Positions 42,772 to 51,964 of a DNA stretch of 64,000 nucleotides are shown here, piece after piece. The position numbers and the translations under genes were made by a program. Every line of letters begins with the position of its first letter. The stretch's first letter is position 1. The notes below the pieces were generated by a model. It was not told where the DNA came from. It did not search any database and saw only the letters and a program-made list of their open reading frames with translations. Origin of the DNA: Mechercharimyces sp. CAU 1602 (GTDB lineage Bacteria; Bacillota; Bacilli; Thermoactinomycetales; JANTPT01); NCBI RefSeq assembly GCF_024753565.1, contig NZ_JANTPT010000001.1, positions 124,001 through 188,000 of the forward strand. Reading direction: 5' to 3'.

Positions 42772-44142
42772 TTACTTTCGTCCTCGCTTGCGCCTTTGTT
42801 TCTTTTTCCAGCTCTCCTTTCTTTTTGTTGATTCTTTTCGTATATTTACAAAGATATCTTGACTATTTTCTGGAATGGACATCCATGTGGCGATGCTACC
42901 TTGGTTAAAGTCAATATCGATGTAGTCACCGATGAATTCACTAGGATTGCCAAAGAAGGTATCGGCATTAGGATCAAAGGATTGAAGACTTACCCTTTCG
43001 TTGCGGAAGGTGAGGCCTCCATCTTTGGAGATGGCTTTGAAGACATCGATTAACTGGGTTGATATGCGGTTGGTGTAGTAGACGATCTTCACGTTGCCCG
43101 TACTGGGGGAGGTGACAACGGCGGGGAAAAAATTTTGTGTGTCATTGTTACTATTATCTACTCTACTCGGCTCGGACCACGTTGCCCCGTTATCATCTGA
43201 GAAGGATAACAGGATATGAGCATTTCCTTCCACTCTGCTATCCATCCAAACCGCGTATATGCGCCCTCTATTGTTCTGTTGGGATTGATCGACTGCAAGG
43301 TATGAAAATGTGGTGGCACGAAAACCCCAGGTGGTGACAGGTAAGGGGCTCGGTACAGGTGTAATCGTGGAGACGATTCGCGGCTGGCCAAACGTTTGTC
43401 CCCCATCAGCAGAGACCGCTAACTGAAAGGATGGCTCCCCTGAATATTGAGTCCAACCTACATATACTTCTCCTCTGAGTCCGATAGCGATACTGGATCC
43501 GGTTAAGATTCCAGCTTGTTCTAATACAATTGGGTCAGACCATGTCTTTCCATCATCGGAATGTTGTAGCAGGATTGATGTATTATTTTCCTGATTATTT
43601 ATTTCGGTATAGCTAATGTAGGCACGTCCGATGAAGGGACTCGTAGGGACGCGATCGATAGTAAGGTAAGGCTTATCGAATGCGTTTAAAAAAACGCCCC
43701 GATTGATGATATTAACAGGCGAGAAGGTGCGCCCTTTGTCTGTAGAAAGATAAGTGATGACAGAAGCTTGCGCGCCAATGGGTGTGAAAGCGATTCCACT
43801 GACGATTACTTTGTTGTTATCATAGTCGACATATCCATCTCCACTTGCAATCAGATCACTTGGAGGAATTAATAAACGATTGCTCCATGTGTTCCCTCCA
43901 TCAGTGGAACGATATAATCCAATTACAGAGAACCCGAGTCCAGTGCGATAATCATTTGCAGTGGCTAAGACGATATTTTTGCTCAGCTTTGCGATCGAGG
44001 GTTCATTTTGGGGAAAGCGCGAAGGGGTAACTTGAATACTCTTATATTTGGCTTGATTCTTTTTTTCTCGTACTGCGTGTCGCTTATAAGGGCGACGTGT
44101 GCGAGGGGGTAAGAGCTTTTTCACCCTGTGGGATGCTTTCAT
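42772..44142 (-). CDS. BNR/Asp-box sialidase-fold protein, no signal peptide
   Basis: ATG 44142 follows AAAGGATGATATGT. The 456-residue product is a beta-propeller with six Asp-box motifs (S-x-D-x-G-x-T-F/W): STDGGNTW, STDKGRTF, SDDGKTWS, SADGGQTF, SDDNGATW and SKDGGLTF. The N-terminal 40 residues and the last 20 are strongly basic (KKLLPPRTRRPYKRHAVREKK; KRKESWKKKQRRKRGRK) and there is no signal peptide. The Arg triad and Tyr/Glu pair of true sialidases cannot be assigned, so I call only the fold. In sporeformers, unexported propellers with basic tails might be spore-associated; that is speculation. Confidence 0.75.
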   Translation of the reverse strand: MKASHRVKKLLPPRTRRPYKRHAVREKKNQAKYKSIQVTPSRFPQNEPSIAKLSKNIVLATANDYRTGLGFSVIGLYRSTDGGNTWSNRLLIPPSDLIASGDGYVDYDNNKVIVSGIAFTPIGAQASVITYLSTDKGRTFSPVNIINRGVFLNAFDKPYLTIDRVPTSPFIGRAYISYTEINNQENNTSILLQHSDDGKTWSDPIVLEQAGILTGSSIAIGLRGEVYVGWTQYSGEPSFQLAVSADGGQTFGQPRIVSTITPVPSPLPVTTWGFRATTFSYLAVDQSQQNNRGRIYAVWMDSRVEGNAHILLSFSDDNGATWSEPSRVDNSNNDTQNFFPAVVTSPSTGNVKIVYYTNRISTQLIDVFKAISKDGGLTFRNERVSLQSFDPNADTFFGNPSEFIGDYIDIDFNQGSIATWMSIPENSQDIFVNIRKESTKRKESWKKKQRRKRGRK

Positions 44143-44237
44143 ACATATCATCCTTTCTCTTTTACATGTATGAAAGTGAACATAGAATGGTTTGTACTTT
44201 TGCTGGAATGGGTTATAAGATGATAGAGGGGGAAAAT

Positions 44238-44272
44238 AAAAAAGCGAATCCTAAAAAAGGACTCGCTTTTTT
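44238..44272. terminator. Terminator
   Basis: AAAAAAGCGAATCC pairs with GGACTCGCTTTTTT with an internal mismatch. T and A runs on both strands suggest it serves the minus-strand gene ending at 44285 and blocks reading from the plus side. Confidence 0.65.
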
Positions 44273-44284
44273 ATTTTGTACCTG

Positions 44285-44650
44285 TTAGATAAATTGCATC
44301 TTTGTAACGGCGTCGATAGGTTGTGCTGCATATGTTCCTGACATTAGATACAAGATTGCAGGTCCATGAGGGCGAATCGGTTTCCCGTCTCGAGTAAAGC
44401 AGAGGACCGCACCGTACATTTCATCTAACGTCACAGTGATGGGCTCTCCACTTTCACGATGGCATACTACTTGAGAGCAATCGGGGGAGGGCTCCGCATG
44501 GGCAAGGAAGGGTTGCAAAGCCATTCCTTCCCCTTTTTCGTCAGGGATCCAATCGCTCAATGGTCGTTTGCGTTCATCAAAAATCCACACACTTGGATCA
44601 AGTGTGAGGGGGTATGTTACTTTTCCACAGAGTAAGATTACATCATGCAT
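44285..44650 (-). CDS. Conserved hypothetical, 121 aa
   Basis: The 121-residue product has no signal peptide or membrane helix. It starts MHDVILLCGKVTYPLTLDPSVWIFDERKRPL, has two central Cys (DCSQVVCH) and ends in a compact beta-rich part (YGAVLCFTRDGKPIRPHGPAILYLMSGTYAAQPIDAVTKMQFI). I do not recognise a family name. It is a separate transcript on the minus strand, with a terminator after it. The ATG is at 44650, but the sequence upstream holds no strong ribosome site (weak AGGAGT eight bases away). Confidence 0.65.
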   Translation of the reverse strand: MHDVILLCGKVTYPLTLDPSVWIFDERKRPLSDWIPDEKGEGMALQPFLAHAEPSPDCSQVVCHRESGEPITVTLDEMYGAVLCFTRDGKPIRPHGPAILYLMSGTYAAQPIDAVTKMQFI

Positions 44651-44788
44651 AGCGAAAAACTCCTATTAAGTAGAATAGATGCGATAGAAGAGCCCTAGCG
44701 GCGCGTAATGACATCTTCCCTCATTATACATGAATCCACTTTGGCGCAAAATAAAGAAGCTTTATTGTAGGAGAAGGAGGAATAGAAC

Positions 44789-45718
44789 ATGGAAGAGATG
44801 GAGCGATATTTACACCGATTGATCACACGACATCGATCAGCGACGAAAGAGGGAAAACCAGCTCAATATATTCCGGAACTAGCAAGGCAAAATCCGGATG
44901 CTTTAGCAATAACAGCTGTTACTACCGAGGGAAGGACGTATGGAGCAGGTGAATGCCCAGGTTATTTTACCTTGCAAAGTATTGCCAAGGTGATTACCTT
45001 GATCGTCGCTTTGATGGATCGCGGTGAAGAAGCGATTTTTCATCAAGTGGGGATGGAGCCTACAGGGGATCCATTTGATTCGCTCTATAAGATGGAATTG
45101 ACGGCAGGAGAAAAGTTGCGTAAGCCTTTAAATCCGATGATTAATGCGGGCGCAATGGTGGTTTGTTCATTAGTGCGAGGAAATACTTTGGATGAGCGAA
45201 TTCAGCGTATTATTCATGTGATAAAGGAAATGTCGGGAAACCCCGAGGTTCATATTGACTGGTCCGTGTACGAGTCCGAACGGGAAACAGCGGATCGCAA
45301 CCGTGCATTAGCATATATTCTGAAGGAATATCATATGATTCAACGTGTGGAAGAGACGCTGGAATTGTATTTTCAACAAAGCTCTATCTCTGTTCGATGT
45401 GAGGATTTGGCTCGCATTGGATTGTGCCTCGCACAAAATGGACGTAATGTGGACGGTAAGCAAGTAATTCCGGAATCAGTAGCGCGGATTGTAAAGACGT
45501 TTATGGTTACTTGTGGGATGTATGACCAGTCAGGTGAATTTGCTATTCGTGTGGGTATCCCTGCAAAAAGTGGGGTATCGGGCTCAATTGTGGCGGCCAT
45601 TCCTTTTCGGATGGGGATAGGCATTATTGGTCCAGCGCTTAATGAACGGGGTAACAGTGTGGCTGGATTGCGGATCTTACGCGACCTCTCAATGGAATGG
45701 AATCTAAGTATCTTTTAA
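44789..45718 (+). CDS. glsA: Glutaminase
   Basis: The 309-residue enzyme is a serine-dependent glutaminase of the beta-lactamase-like fold. The catalytic SxxK is in FTLQSIAKVITLIVAL, and NAGAMVVCSL, the Glu/Asn site (YESERETADRNRALAY) and the Tyr in the CGMYDQSGEFAIRVGIPAKSGVSGSIVAA region are all present. It hydrolyses glutamine to glutamate and ammonia. ATG 44789 follows GGAGAAGGAGGAATAGAAC. It stands alone, with no glutamine transporter gene such as glnT next to it, unlike B. subtilis glsA-glnT. Confidence 0.93.
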   Translation: MEEMERYLHRLITRHRSATKEGKPAQYIPELARQNPDALAITAVTTEGRTYGAGECPGYFTLQSIAKVITLIVALMDRGEEAIFHQVGMEPTGDPFDSLYKMELTAGEKLRKPLNPMINAGAMVVCSLVRGNTLDERIQRIIHVIKEMSGNPEVHIDWSVYESERETADRNRALAYILKEYHMIQRVEETLELYFQQSSISVRCEDLARIGLCLAQNGRNVDGKQVIPESVARIVKTFMVTCGMYDQSGEFAIRVGIPAKSGVSGSIVAAIPFRMGIGIIGPALNERGNSVAGLRILRDLSMEWNLSIF

Positions 45719-45850
45719 CCAGTCCACGCTCCTCTTTTGCAAATAGGGGGTAATCGTGTTAAACTTAAAAGCAAATGCTCGTACATAGGGCAAAAAAGCT
45801 AACAGTAGGTTTTTGACCAACAGAGAGAGCTGTTGGATGGGGGGATTTGA

Positions 45851-46156
45851 ATGTCAACTCCTATACAAGCGGATGCTAATGCGAATGCCTTGCATTTGCT
45901 TTATGAAGATGCACAAAAGATTGAACAATTGATCGCAGTTCAATTGGACAATTTAACATTACCAAAATGTCCTTTGTATGAGGAAGTATTGGATACACAA
46001 ATGTTTGGATTATCTCGGGAGATTGACTTCGCTGTTCGGGCGGGGTTAATTACGAGGGAACAAGGACGAGAGATTATGAATGATCTCGAAAAGAAGCTGG
46101 CTCAGCTCTTTTCTTTGATGTTTCCGAAAGACCAAGAAGCTAATATAAATGGTTAG
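45851..46156 (+). CDS. ylaN: YlaN family iron-homeostasis protein (DUF1507)
   Basis: The 101-residue protein matches B. subtilis YlaN through its core: [36 protein letters not shown]. It is a small helical cytoplasmic protein. Members of this family bind iron and interact with Fur in staphylococci, and are needed under iron limitation. ATG 45851 is preceded by GGGGGGATTTGA. It is a single-gene unit with a terminator after it; no other iron genes lie nearby. Confidence 0.92.
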   Translation: MSTPIQADANANALHLLYEDAQKIEQLIAVQLDNLTLPKCPLYEEVLDTQMFGLSREIDFAVRAGLITREQGREIMNDLEKKLAQLFSLMFPKDQEANING

Positions 46157-46161
46157 ATACA

Positions 46162-46191
46162 GACTCCGACTCCCGCTTTGGAGTCTTTTTT
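46162..46191 (+). terminator. Terminator after ylaN
   Basis: GACTCC pairs with GGAGTC across a 12-nt loop and is followed by six T. Confidence 0.75.
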
Positions 46192-46255
46192 GTCGTTGGA
46201 TGGCCCTGAAAAAGATGAACAGATATAAGTTTTGAAATGGGGTTGTTTTGGTGTA

Positions 46256-46298
46256 GCCTTCTGCATGGTAGGAGAATATCCTATTAAGAGCAGAAGGC
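46256..46298 (+). other. Two-tier hairpin upstream of the first sulfotransferase-like gene
   Basis: The outer arms GCCTTCTGC and GCAGAAGGC (9 bp) enclose a second stem TAGGA/TCCTA. It lies between the ylaN terminator and the sulfotransferase-like gene and lacks a T tract. It may be a leader element or a small structured RNA. The rest of 46192-46431 is AT-rich and holds no gene. Confidence 0.45.
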
Positions 46299-46431
46299 AA
46301 TTTCATGCCAGCAACTTTTTAATGAATTTTTTAATTATTCGAGCTTATATTAACTAATTAAATTCAGCTATATGTAGGATAAAAACGGCATTTCATTATG
46401 TGGGATCATCGTTTTACGAGGAGGGTGAGGT

Positions 46432-47211
46432 ATGGGTGTCATACATGGAAATCGATCACTACCAAAAATCGTCGTGTTATCAGTTCCGAAAAGTGGGACG
46501 AACTTACTTACACAGATTATAAGAGGCATTCCTCAGATGCGCTATCGCAATGAACCAGTCGATAGTGTAGCTGATCTACGGTTATTGTCAGCAGGGGAGA
46601 TAGGTTGGAGCCATGCTGCATATAGTCGTTCATACCATCGAGCGTTACGAAGACACAAGATTAAAACGGTGTTTATCAGTCGGGATCCGCGTGATGTAGC
46701 CGTCTCATTTACCTACTTTATATTAAATAAGCATCATGAACATCGCCTTTATCCTTACCTACGGCAATTGCCGTCATTTAATCATCAATTACTTGCCGTT
46801 ATTAAGGGAGTGAACTTCACCTCCATTGGCCAACAAAAACGGTTTGGAATTAGATCACACCCAAATATCATTGCTCAAATCACAAATCGATATCGGTGGC
46901 GATTATGTCCGTATGTTTGTAACATAACGTATGAAGACTTGATGCGAAATAAACGAACAAGATCACAAGCGTTACATCGGATTACAAATTATCTATGGCC
47001 AGATATACAAAATCTTGGTATTCAATCGATGGATGACATGGTTTTGAGAATGGCCGATCATATCGATCCAAACACCTCTTACACTTTTCGTTCAGGGAGA
47101 ATCGGTGAATGGAGGCAAAAATTTAATCGTAAACACAGACAAGCGTTTAAACAAATCGACAAACAAAACCTGCTTATAAAGTTAGGGTACGAACAAGATC
47201 ATCGTTGGTGA
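46432..47211 (+). CDS. Sulfotransferase-like protein (copy 1)
   Basis: The 259-residue protein has the features of the sulfotransferase domain family: a 5'-phosphosulfate loop VVLSVPKSGTNLL (residues about 14-26), a 3'-phosphate site FISRDPRDVAVSF (81-93) and a C-terminal TFRSGRIGEWRQKF, comparable to the RKGxxGDWKxxF motif that closes on PAPS. It should transfer sulfate from PAPS to a hydroxyl or amine. No signal peptide or membrane helix is seen, so it acts in the cytoplasm. Many His, Arg and Tyr make it basic. Two related genes lie at 54.2 and 55.1 kb. ATG 46432 follows GAGGAGGGTGAGGT. The acceptor is unknown. Confidence 0.85.
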   Translation: MGVIHGNRSLPKIVVLSVPKSGTNLLTQIIRGIPQMRYRNEPVDSVADLRLLSAGEIGWSHAAYSRSYHRALRRHKIKTVFISRDPRDVAVSFTYFILNKHHEHRLYPYLRQLPSFNHQLLAVIKGVNFTSIGQQKRFGIRSHPNIIAQITNRYRWRLCPYVCNITYEDLMRNKRTRSQALHRITNYLWPDIQNLGIQSMDDMVLRMADHIDPNTSYTFRSGRIGEWRQKFNRKHRQAFKQIDKQNLLIKLGYEQDHRW

Positions 47212-47220
47212 TGACGTATC

Positions 47221-48288
47221 TTAGAGTACGAAAAATGCTGTGCCGATAATCATGTACACAATGAGCAATAAGACGCCTTCGAACCAGTTGGTGGAGCCGT
47301 CACGTGAGATTGACTTGGCGATAAATGCAGCGACAGCAATGGCGATCACCTCATATTGTGTAAATACTAAGTTCATCGGTTCACCCATGAAGAGACTGAC
47401 AAAAACGAGTACGGGCGCAACAAAGAGTGCTACTTGTAAACTACTTCCGATGGCGATCTCTACGGCAGCCCCCATGCGATTTTTCATCGCTAGGAAAATA
47501 GCAGCGCTATGCTCAGCGGCATTACCGATAATAGCAATTAAAAAAGCACCGATAAAGAGCTCAGACCATCCGAGTGCTTCTGCAACGCCCTCTATACTTC
47601 CGACTAACCACTCACTTTGGAGAGCAACAAAGACAGTAGAGAGTACGAGTAAAAAGATGGAGAAGCGCTTTGACCATGGTATGGTTTCCGTCTGTTCTGG
47701 ATTAGCGACTCCGTCGATGGCATCACCTAATTCTTCGCGATGTGTCACCATGGAAAAGAGGAGCCATAAGAAATAACAGAGGATCAGTAACCCAGAAATA
47801 ATAAAGCTGAGGAATTGTATCTCTTCATGGGCTAGACCAGATAGGAACGCCGCTGGGATGAAGAGAGCTATGACAGACATCAGCATTAAAGATGCATTAT
47901 GTCCTGCTAGCATGGGATTAAAGCGTTGAATTTTAAACTTGAGCCCACCAAAGAAGATGCTAAGTCCCAGTACGAGGAGCAGATTACCAATAATTGAGCC
48001 AGTGATACTTGCTTTCACCATATCGAACAGCCCTTCTTTTACCAAGAAGATGGCAATAATTAGCTCGGCAGCATTGCCAAAGGTGGCATTGAGGAAGCCA
48101 CCTAATCGTTCACCAGAGTGGTGAGCGACGGATTCAGTTGCCTTTCCCATTAAGGCTGCCCACCCGAGAAGAGCGAGGCTAGACATGATAAATTGAAGAG
48201 ATTCTGCAACTGCAAAGAAATGAAAAGCGGCACTAACCGCTGTAAGTATAATCAAAATAGGATAAAACAACTTTTTCATCAAAATCAT
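47221..48288 (-). CDS. cax: Calcium/proton exchanger (Cax family)
   Basis: The 355-residue membrane protein has about eleven hydrophobic helices in two homologous halves. The conserved c-1 and c-2 repeats are [19 protein letters not shown] and [21 protein letters not shown], with the paired Glu/Asn residues of the cation site. An acidic loop ([17 protein letters not shown]) divides the halves. It exchanges cytoplasmic Ca2+ for H+, like B. subtilis YfkE. Starts at ATG 48288 or ATG 48279 both lie after AAGGAGTGA. It ends 10 bp from the convergent sulfotransferase-like gene without a recognisable terminator between them. Confidence 0.9.
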   Translation of the reverse strand: MILMKKLFYPILIILTAVSAAFHFFAVAESLQFIMSSLALLGWAALMGKATESVAHHSGERLGGFLNATFGNAAELIIAIFLVKEGLFDMVKASITGSIIGNLLLVLGLSIFFGGLKFKIQRFNPMLAGHNASLMLMSVIALFIPAAFLSGLAHEEIQFLSFIISGLLILCYFLWLLFSMVTHREELGDAIDGVANPEQTETIPWSKRFSIFLLVLSTVFVALQSEWLVGSIEGVAEALGWSELFIGAFLIAIIGNAAEHSAAIFLAMKNRMGAAVEIAIGSSLQVALFVAPVLVFVSLFMGEPMNLVFTQYEVIAIAVAAFIAKSISRDGSTNWFEGVLLLIVYMIIGTAFFVL

Positions 48289-48471
48289 TCACTCCTTACC
48301 ACTTATTATACTTCCGTTTCTGGCAATAATATTAGACAACGGATTAATAACAGATGTCAACGGCAAAAGGGGGCGCGAAGGCAGTGAAAAAGAGGATTCT
48401 CACCTATTGTTGTAGAATGGAAGATACACTGACATTTCAGACACAAATTTAAAAACAAGGAGGATAGAAGA

Positions 48472-49287
48472 ATGGAATCTTATAAGCATATCGCGGTGTT
48501 TATCGATTTAGAGAATATATATTATGGTCTCAAGAAATATCATATGGATCCCGATCACCCTGAAAATCAACATAATTTGTTCTTACGATTGCAGGATTAT
48601 TATGGTAAAGAATCAGTCCGTATGATTGAGGCTTACGCAGACTTTGAGCAATTAGACATATCGATGATGAGTTTGCAACGCAAGCGTGTTCATGTTCATC
48701 AAGTGTACGGTAATGGTCGTGGGGGAGAAGAACGAAAGAATGCCTCCGATATACAACTTTGCCTAGATGCGATGGAGGTTTTATTTAAAATTCCAGAGGT
48801 GTCTACCTTCGTTATTGTAAGTGCGGATCAAGACATGGTTCCTTTACTGGATCGATTGTGGTCTGCAGGAAAGAGAGTAGAGCTATTTTGTCTCTATGAT
48901 GAGAGTTTATCCAAGTCAGCTCAACTACCTGAATTCTGTGATGAAGCACATAACCTGTTCGAATTCTTAAATATTCCTCAATTCCAGAACCTCTCACAAC
49001 TGGATCGCCTAGTACAAAATGCGGTGATTCAGATTTATGAATGGTACCAGGATCCTAACAATTCGGGGAAAAGCTATGGGAGTACATGGATCAAAAAAGA
49101 TTTTATGCGTAAATTTCATCTATCAGAGACGGAAGCAAACCAGTTATTTGCTAAACTGCTACGAGGTAGGTATTTAGAACCGTATGAAATCGAAGTAGAT
49201 CAAAATATTTATTATGGCTATAAAGTCAACTTGGATCACCCTCAAGTTAGATTAGTTGTTAAAATCGCTGGATATAAGGTAGGATGA
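48472..49287 (+). CDS. NYN-domain (PIN-like) nuclease-family protein
   Basis: Residues 1-165 form a NYN/LabA-type PIN-like domain, with the acidic metal-binding positions in IAVFIDLENIYYGL, NASDIQLCLDAMEVLF and IVSADQDMVPLLDRL. Residues about 175-271 form a separate C-terminal region with winged-helix-like content (IKKDFMRKFHLSETEANQLFAKLLRGRYL). The metal-site Asp residues are present, so RNase activity is plausible but unproven. ATG 48472 follows AAGGAGGATAGAAG. It is a soluble cytoplasmic protein; target unknown. Confidence 0.85.
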   Translation: MESYKHIAVFIDLENIYYGLKKYHMDPDHPENQHNLFLRLQDYYGKESVRMIEAYADFEQLDISMMSLQRKRVHVHQVYGNGRGGEERKNASDIQLCLDAMEVLFKIPEVSTFVIVSADQDMVPLLDRLWSAGKRVELFCLYDESLSKSAQLPEFCDEAHNLFEFLNIPQFQNLSQLDRLVQNAVIQIYEWYQDPNNSGKSYGSTWIKKDFMRKFHLSETEANQLFAKLLRGRYLEPYEIEVDQNIYYGYKVNLDHPQVRLVVKIAGYKVG

Positions 49288-49431
49288 GACACGTAATTTT
49301 GTCTAGGAAGAGATCTTTGTTAGAGGGTGTAGTTGTACTTCATTTTGATGTAGAATAGAGACAAGAAAGCATGATTAGGATACTAAAGAACCCATATATA
49401 TGAGATGGATGCTTGAGGAGGTTCGAGGAGG

Positions 49432-49803
49432 ATGGCAGAACAGCATGGGGCAATCCGCATTGCAGATGACGTGGTCGCTGTAATTGCAAGCTTAGCCGCC
49501 GAACAAACCAAGGGCGTTTCCAATATGTCCGGAGGATTGACAGAAGGATGGACGAAGCGTGTGAGCGGAAAAAACGTGACACGCGGTGTAACAGTGGAAG
49601 TCGGTGAAGTGGAAGCGGCCATTGACTTGCGAGTGATTGTTGATTATGGAGTTAAGATTCATGAGGTAGCTCGTCTTTTACAAGCCAATGTGCAAGAAGC
49701 GGTGGAGACGATGACGGGGCTACATGTCGTGGAGATTAACGTAAAAGTAGAAGGTATTGGCTTTAGTGAAGAGAAGGTAGAAGATATTGAACGGGTGAAG
49801 TAA
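49432..49803 (+). CDS. Asp23/Gls24 family envelope stress protein
   Basis: The 123-residue protein has the Asp23 fold: IRIADDVVAVIASLAAEQTKGVSNMSGG at the start, GVTVEVGEVEAAIDLRVIVDYGVKIHEVARLLQANVQEAVETMTGLHVVEINVKVEGI in the middle. Family members associate with the membrane face and take part in cell-envelope homeostasis or fatty acid kinase function. Strong double AGGAGG precedes ATG 49432. It stands alone, without amaP or accB neighbours, so it is one of the dispersed Asp23 paralogues. Confidence 0.9.
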   Translation: MAEQHGAIRIADDVVAVIASLAAEQTKGVSNMSGGLTEGWTKRVSGKNVTRGVTVEVGEVEAAIDLRVIVDYGVKIHEVARLLQANVQEAVETMTGLHVVEINVKVEGIGFSEEKVEDIERVK

Positions 49804-49809
49804 TAACAG

Positions 49810-49847
49810 ATGCAGGCGCCAGATGGAGGAGGCCGCCTGCATTTGTT
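49810..49847 (+). terminator. Terminator after the Asp23 gene
   Basis: ATGCAGGCG and CGCCTGCAT pair over a 15-nt loop and are followed by TTGTTATA. Confidence 0.6.
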
Positions 49848-49860
49848 ATACCTTGAGGTG

Positions 49861-50205
49861 TTAAGCTAATACTTCTTTCACTTTGCTAACGGCTTCTTCT
49901 ACGGTTTGTTGCATTTTCTCGGGGATTTCAGCCTCAGGATCCATCCCATGAGGGAAGAAATGGCGCACAAAGAGTGGATTGTGAAGCTTAACCGTGCTGT
50001 TCTTCTTTTCTAGGACACCGTCTACAACATCAGCACGGATCCGAAGGTAGTAGTCTACTTTTGTTTCATCATCAGGAAGCTTGAGGTCATAGTATGCTTT
50101 GCTGTAGTCCCAGGACCAGCGTGCAAACCCTAAGCTTTTCATGGAGTGTTCTAGTTCTCCAAAGGATTTTTTTATGCCTTTAATACCTGCATCGTCGATG
50201 ATCAT
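49861..50205 (-). CDS. YugN-like family protein
   Basis: ATG 50205 lies eight bases after AGGAGG; the longer frame from 50223 would itself include that site. The 114-residue protein resembles YugN of B. subtilis: a helical start, the central WSWDYSKAYYDLKLPDDETKVDYYLRIRADVVDG, and the diagnostic VKLHNPLFVRHFFPHGMDPEAEIPE. It is a small soluble protein of unknown function, conserved in Bacilli. It is a single gene facing the Asp23 gene. Confidence 0.8.
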   Translation of the reverse strand: MIIDDAGIKGIKKSFGELEHSMKSLGFARWSWDYSKAYYDLKLPDDETKVDYYLRIRADVVDGVLEKKNSTVKLHNPLFVRHFFPHGMDPEAEIPEKMQQTVEEAVSKVKEVLA

Positions 50206-50399
50206 AATGGGTTCCTCCTTCAATGACGCTTCTGTTCCATCCTATTTATCATAGTATGTTCTGGAGCTTCGTGCAATAATGCATGCAGCAAGGTTTAACA
50301 AATGGACACGAAAAAGAGATCAGTTATAGTTTAAACTAAATAATTCTGATCATTTTAAATAGAATTATACAAATTATAAGGGAGAGAGGGCGATTAGAG

Positions 50400-51602
50400 A
50401 TGAGCACGATTCAAGAGCGAGTAGCCCATTATTATCCGCAGATGGTTGCTTGGCGGAGGGAGTTTCATCAATTTCCGGAGCGTTCCTTTTATGAGATACG
50501 GACTGCGCAAAGAGTAGCTGAAGAGTTAAGTGCATTGGGGTTGCAAGTGCGAACCCAGGTAGGAGGAAGAGGGGTTATTGCTAGTGTGCAAGGGAAAGAA
50601 GATGGTCCTACGATTGCACTACGAGCCGATATGGATGCCCTCCCTATTCGAGAAGGGACGGAGGTATCGTATCGCTCGCAGGTGGATGGTTTGATGCACG
50701 CTTGTGGGCATGATGGACATATGGCAATCATGTTAGCAACCGCTTCTATCCTTACAGAGATGAAAGAGGAGTTGAGTGGTCGTGTCATCTTCCTCTTTCA
50801 ACATGCAGAAGAGTTGATTCCTGGCGGAGCCAAGCAAATGATTGAAGATGGTGCTTTGGAAGGAGTAGATGAGGTATATGGTCTACACTTGTGGACTCCT
50901 CTACCTACAGGACGAATAGGTTACCGAACGGGGGCGATGATGGCAGCTGCAGACTCATTTCAAATTGATATTAAGGGGAAGGGTGGACACGGAGGTTTAC
51001 CGCATGAATGTGTGGATGCGATTGCGATCGCTTCCCATCTGGTTGTTAATTTACAATCCATAATATCAAGGCAAGTGGATCCTCTTCAATCTGGAGTCAT
51101 ATCAGTGGGACAGATTGCGGGGGGAGGTGCCTTTAATGTGATAGCGGAATCATGTCGTCTATCGGGTACGGTGCGCACATTTGATGAGAAGTTACGGCGT
51201 TGGATCCATCAACGTATCGAACAAGTGGTAAAAAAGACTTGTCAGATGTATGGGGCTGAAGGGAAGCTGGAATATGAATGGGGCTACCCTGCAGTCATCA
51301 ATCACGACGAAGCTGTCGTACGTATGGCTCGTGTAGGAACACAATTATTTGGTGAAGAAGCGGTTGAACAAATGATGCCTGTAATGGCAGCAGAAGATTT
51401 TTCTTATTACCTGCAAGAACGAAAAGGAGCATTCGTTCTTGTCGGTGCGGGTAACAAAGAGATAGCGTGTCATTATCCTCATCATCACCCTTGTTTTAAC
51501 TTTGATGAAGAGGCGATGAAAGTGGGAGCAGCATTATTGGTACAGACCGCTCTTTCAGCTATGCAGGAATCCCCAATGAAGAAGGCAGTGCGAGAAGGGT
51601 AA
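50400..51602 (+). CDS. M20 family amidohydrolase (hippurate hydrolase/IAA-amino acid hydrolase type)
   Basis: The 400-residue enzyme has the M20D layout. ALRADMDALPI holds a metal-binding Asp, HACGHDGHMA a metal His, FQHAEELIPGGAKQMIEDG the catalytic Glu region, GLHLWTPLPTG a further His, and HHHPCFNFDEEAMKVG the last ligand. The lid domain spans about residues 185-300. It cleaves an N-acyl amino acid amide bond; acetyl-diaminopimelate deacetylase activity is possible but dapL/dapD-like neighbours are absent. ATG 50400 is weakly supported by AGGGAGAGAGGGCGATTAGAG. Confidence 0.9.
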   Translation: MSTIQERVAHYYPQMVAWRREFHQFPERSFYEIRTAQRVAEELSALGLQVRTQVGGRGVIASVQGKEDGPTIALRADMDALPIREGTEVSYRSQVDGLMHACGHDGHMAIMLATASILTEMKEELSGRVIFLFQHAEELIPGGAKQMIEDGALEGVDEVYGLHLWTPLPTGRIGYRTGAMMAAADSFQIDIKGKGGHGGLPHECVDAIAIASHLVVNLQSIISRQVDPLQSGVISVGQIAGGGAFNVIAESCRLSGTVRTFDEKLRRWIHQRIEQVVKKTCQMYGAEGKLEYEWGYPAVINHDEAVVRMARVGTQLFGEEAVEQMMPVMAAEDFSYYLQERKGAFVLVGAGNKEIACHYPHHHPCFNFDEEAMKVGAALLVQTALSAMQESPMKKAVREG

Positions 51603-51610
51603 CAGGTGCG

Positions 51611-51964
51611 CTATCCTTTGGAACGAAAGAGGAGAGCGGCAATAAAACCAAAAATGATAGCGGAAGAGATGCCGCCACTTGTAATTTGGAAGATCCCAGT
51701 TACCACGCCGATCAATCCAGATTGGGCGGCTTCAGTCATCGCCCCATGAACGAGAGCGTTACCAAAGCTGGTAATAGGTACGGTGGCACCTGCACCAGCA
51801 AAGTTAATTAAGGGTTCGTATAAGCCTAATCCATCTAAAATGGCCCCGATAACAACTAAGGTACTAACCGTATGGGCAGGAGTTAGGCGAAGACCGTCCA
51901 TCATCAGTTGACCGATGACACAAATGAGTCCGCCTACAATAAATGCCCATAAGTAAATCATCAT
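51611..51964 (-). CDS. spoVAE: Stage V sporulation protein AE (SpoVAEb type)
   Basis: The 117-residue protein has three to four hydrophobic helices and the SpoVAC/SpoVAE family pattern: FIVGGLICVIGQLMMDGLRLTPAHTVSTLVVIGAILDGLGLYEPLINFAGAGATVPITSFGNALVHGAM. It is part of the SpoVA channel in the inner spore membrane that moves dipicolinic acid with Ca2+ into the forming spore and out at germination. Its start overlaps spoVAD by 4 bp, so the genes are translationally coupled. It is last of the three-gene operon. Confidence 0.95.
   Translation of the reverse strand: MMIYLWAFIVGGLICVIGQLMMDGLRLTPAHTVSTLVVIGAILDGLGLYEPLINFAGAGATVPITSFGNALVHGAMTEAAQSGLIGVVTGIFQITSGGISSAIIFGFIAALLFRSKG

Noticed and set aside
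42772-44142. Calling the propeller gene a sialidase enzyme
   Set aside because: Asp-boxes define the fold only; the catalytic Arg triad could not be identified and there is no signal peptide.
47240-47776. 178-codon plus-strand ORF
   Set aside because: Antisense shadow of the Ca2+/H+ exchanger gene, whose repeats are unmistakable on the minus strand.
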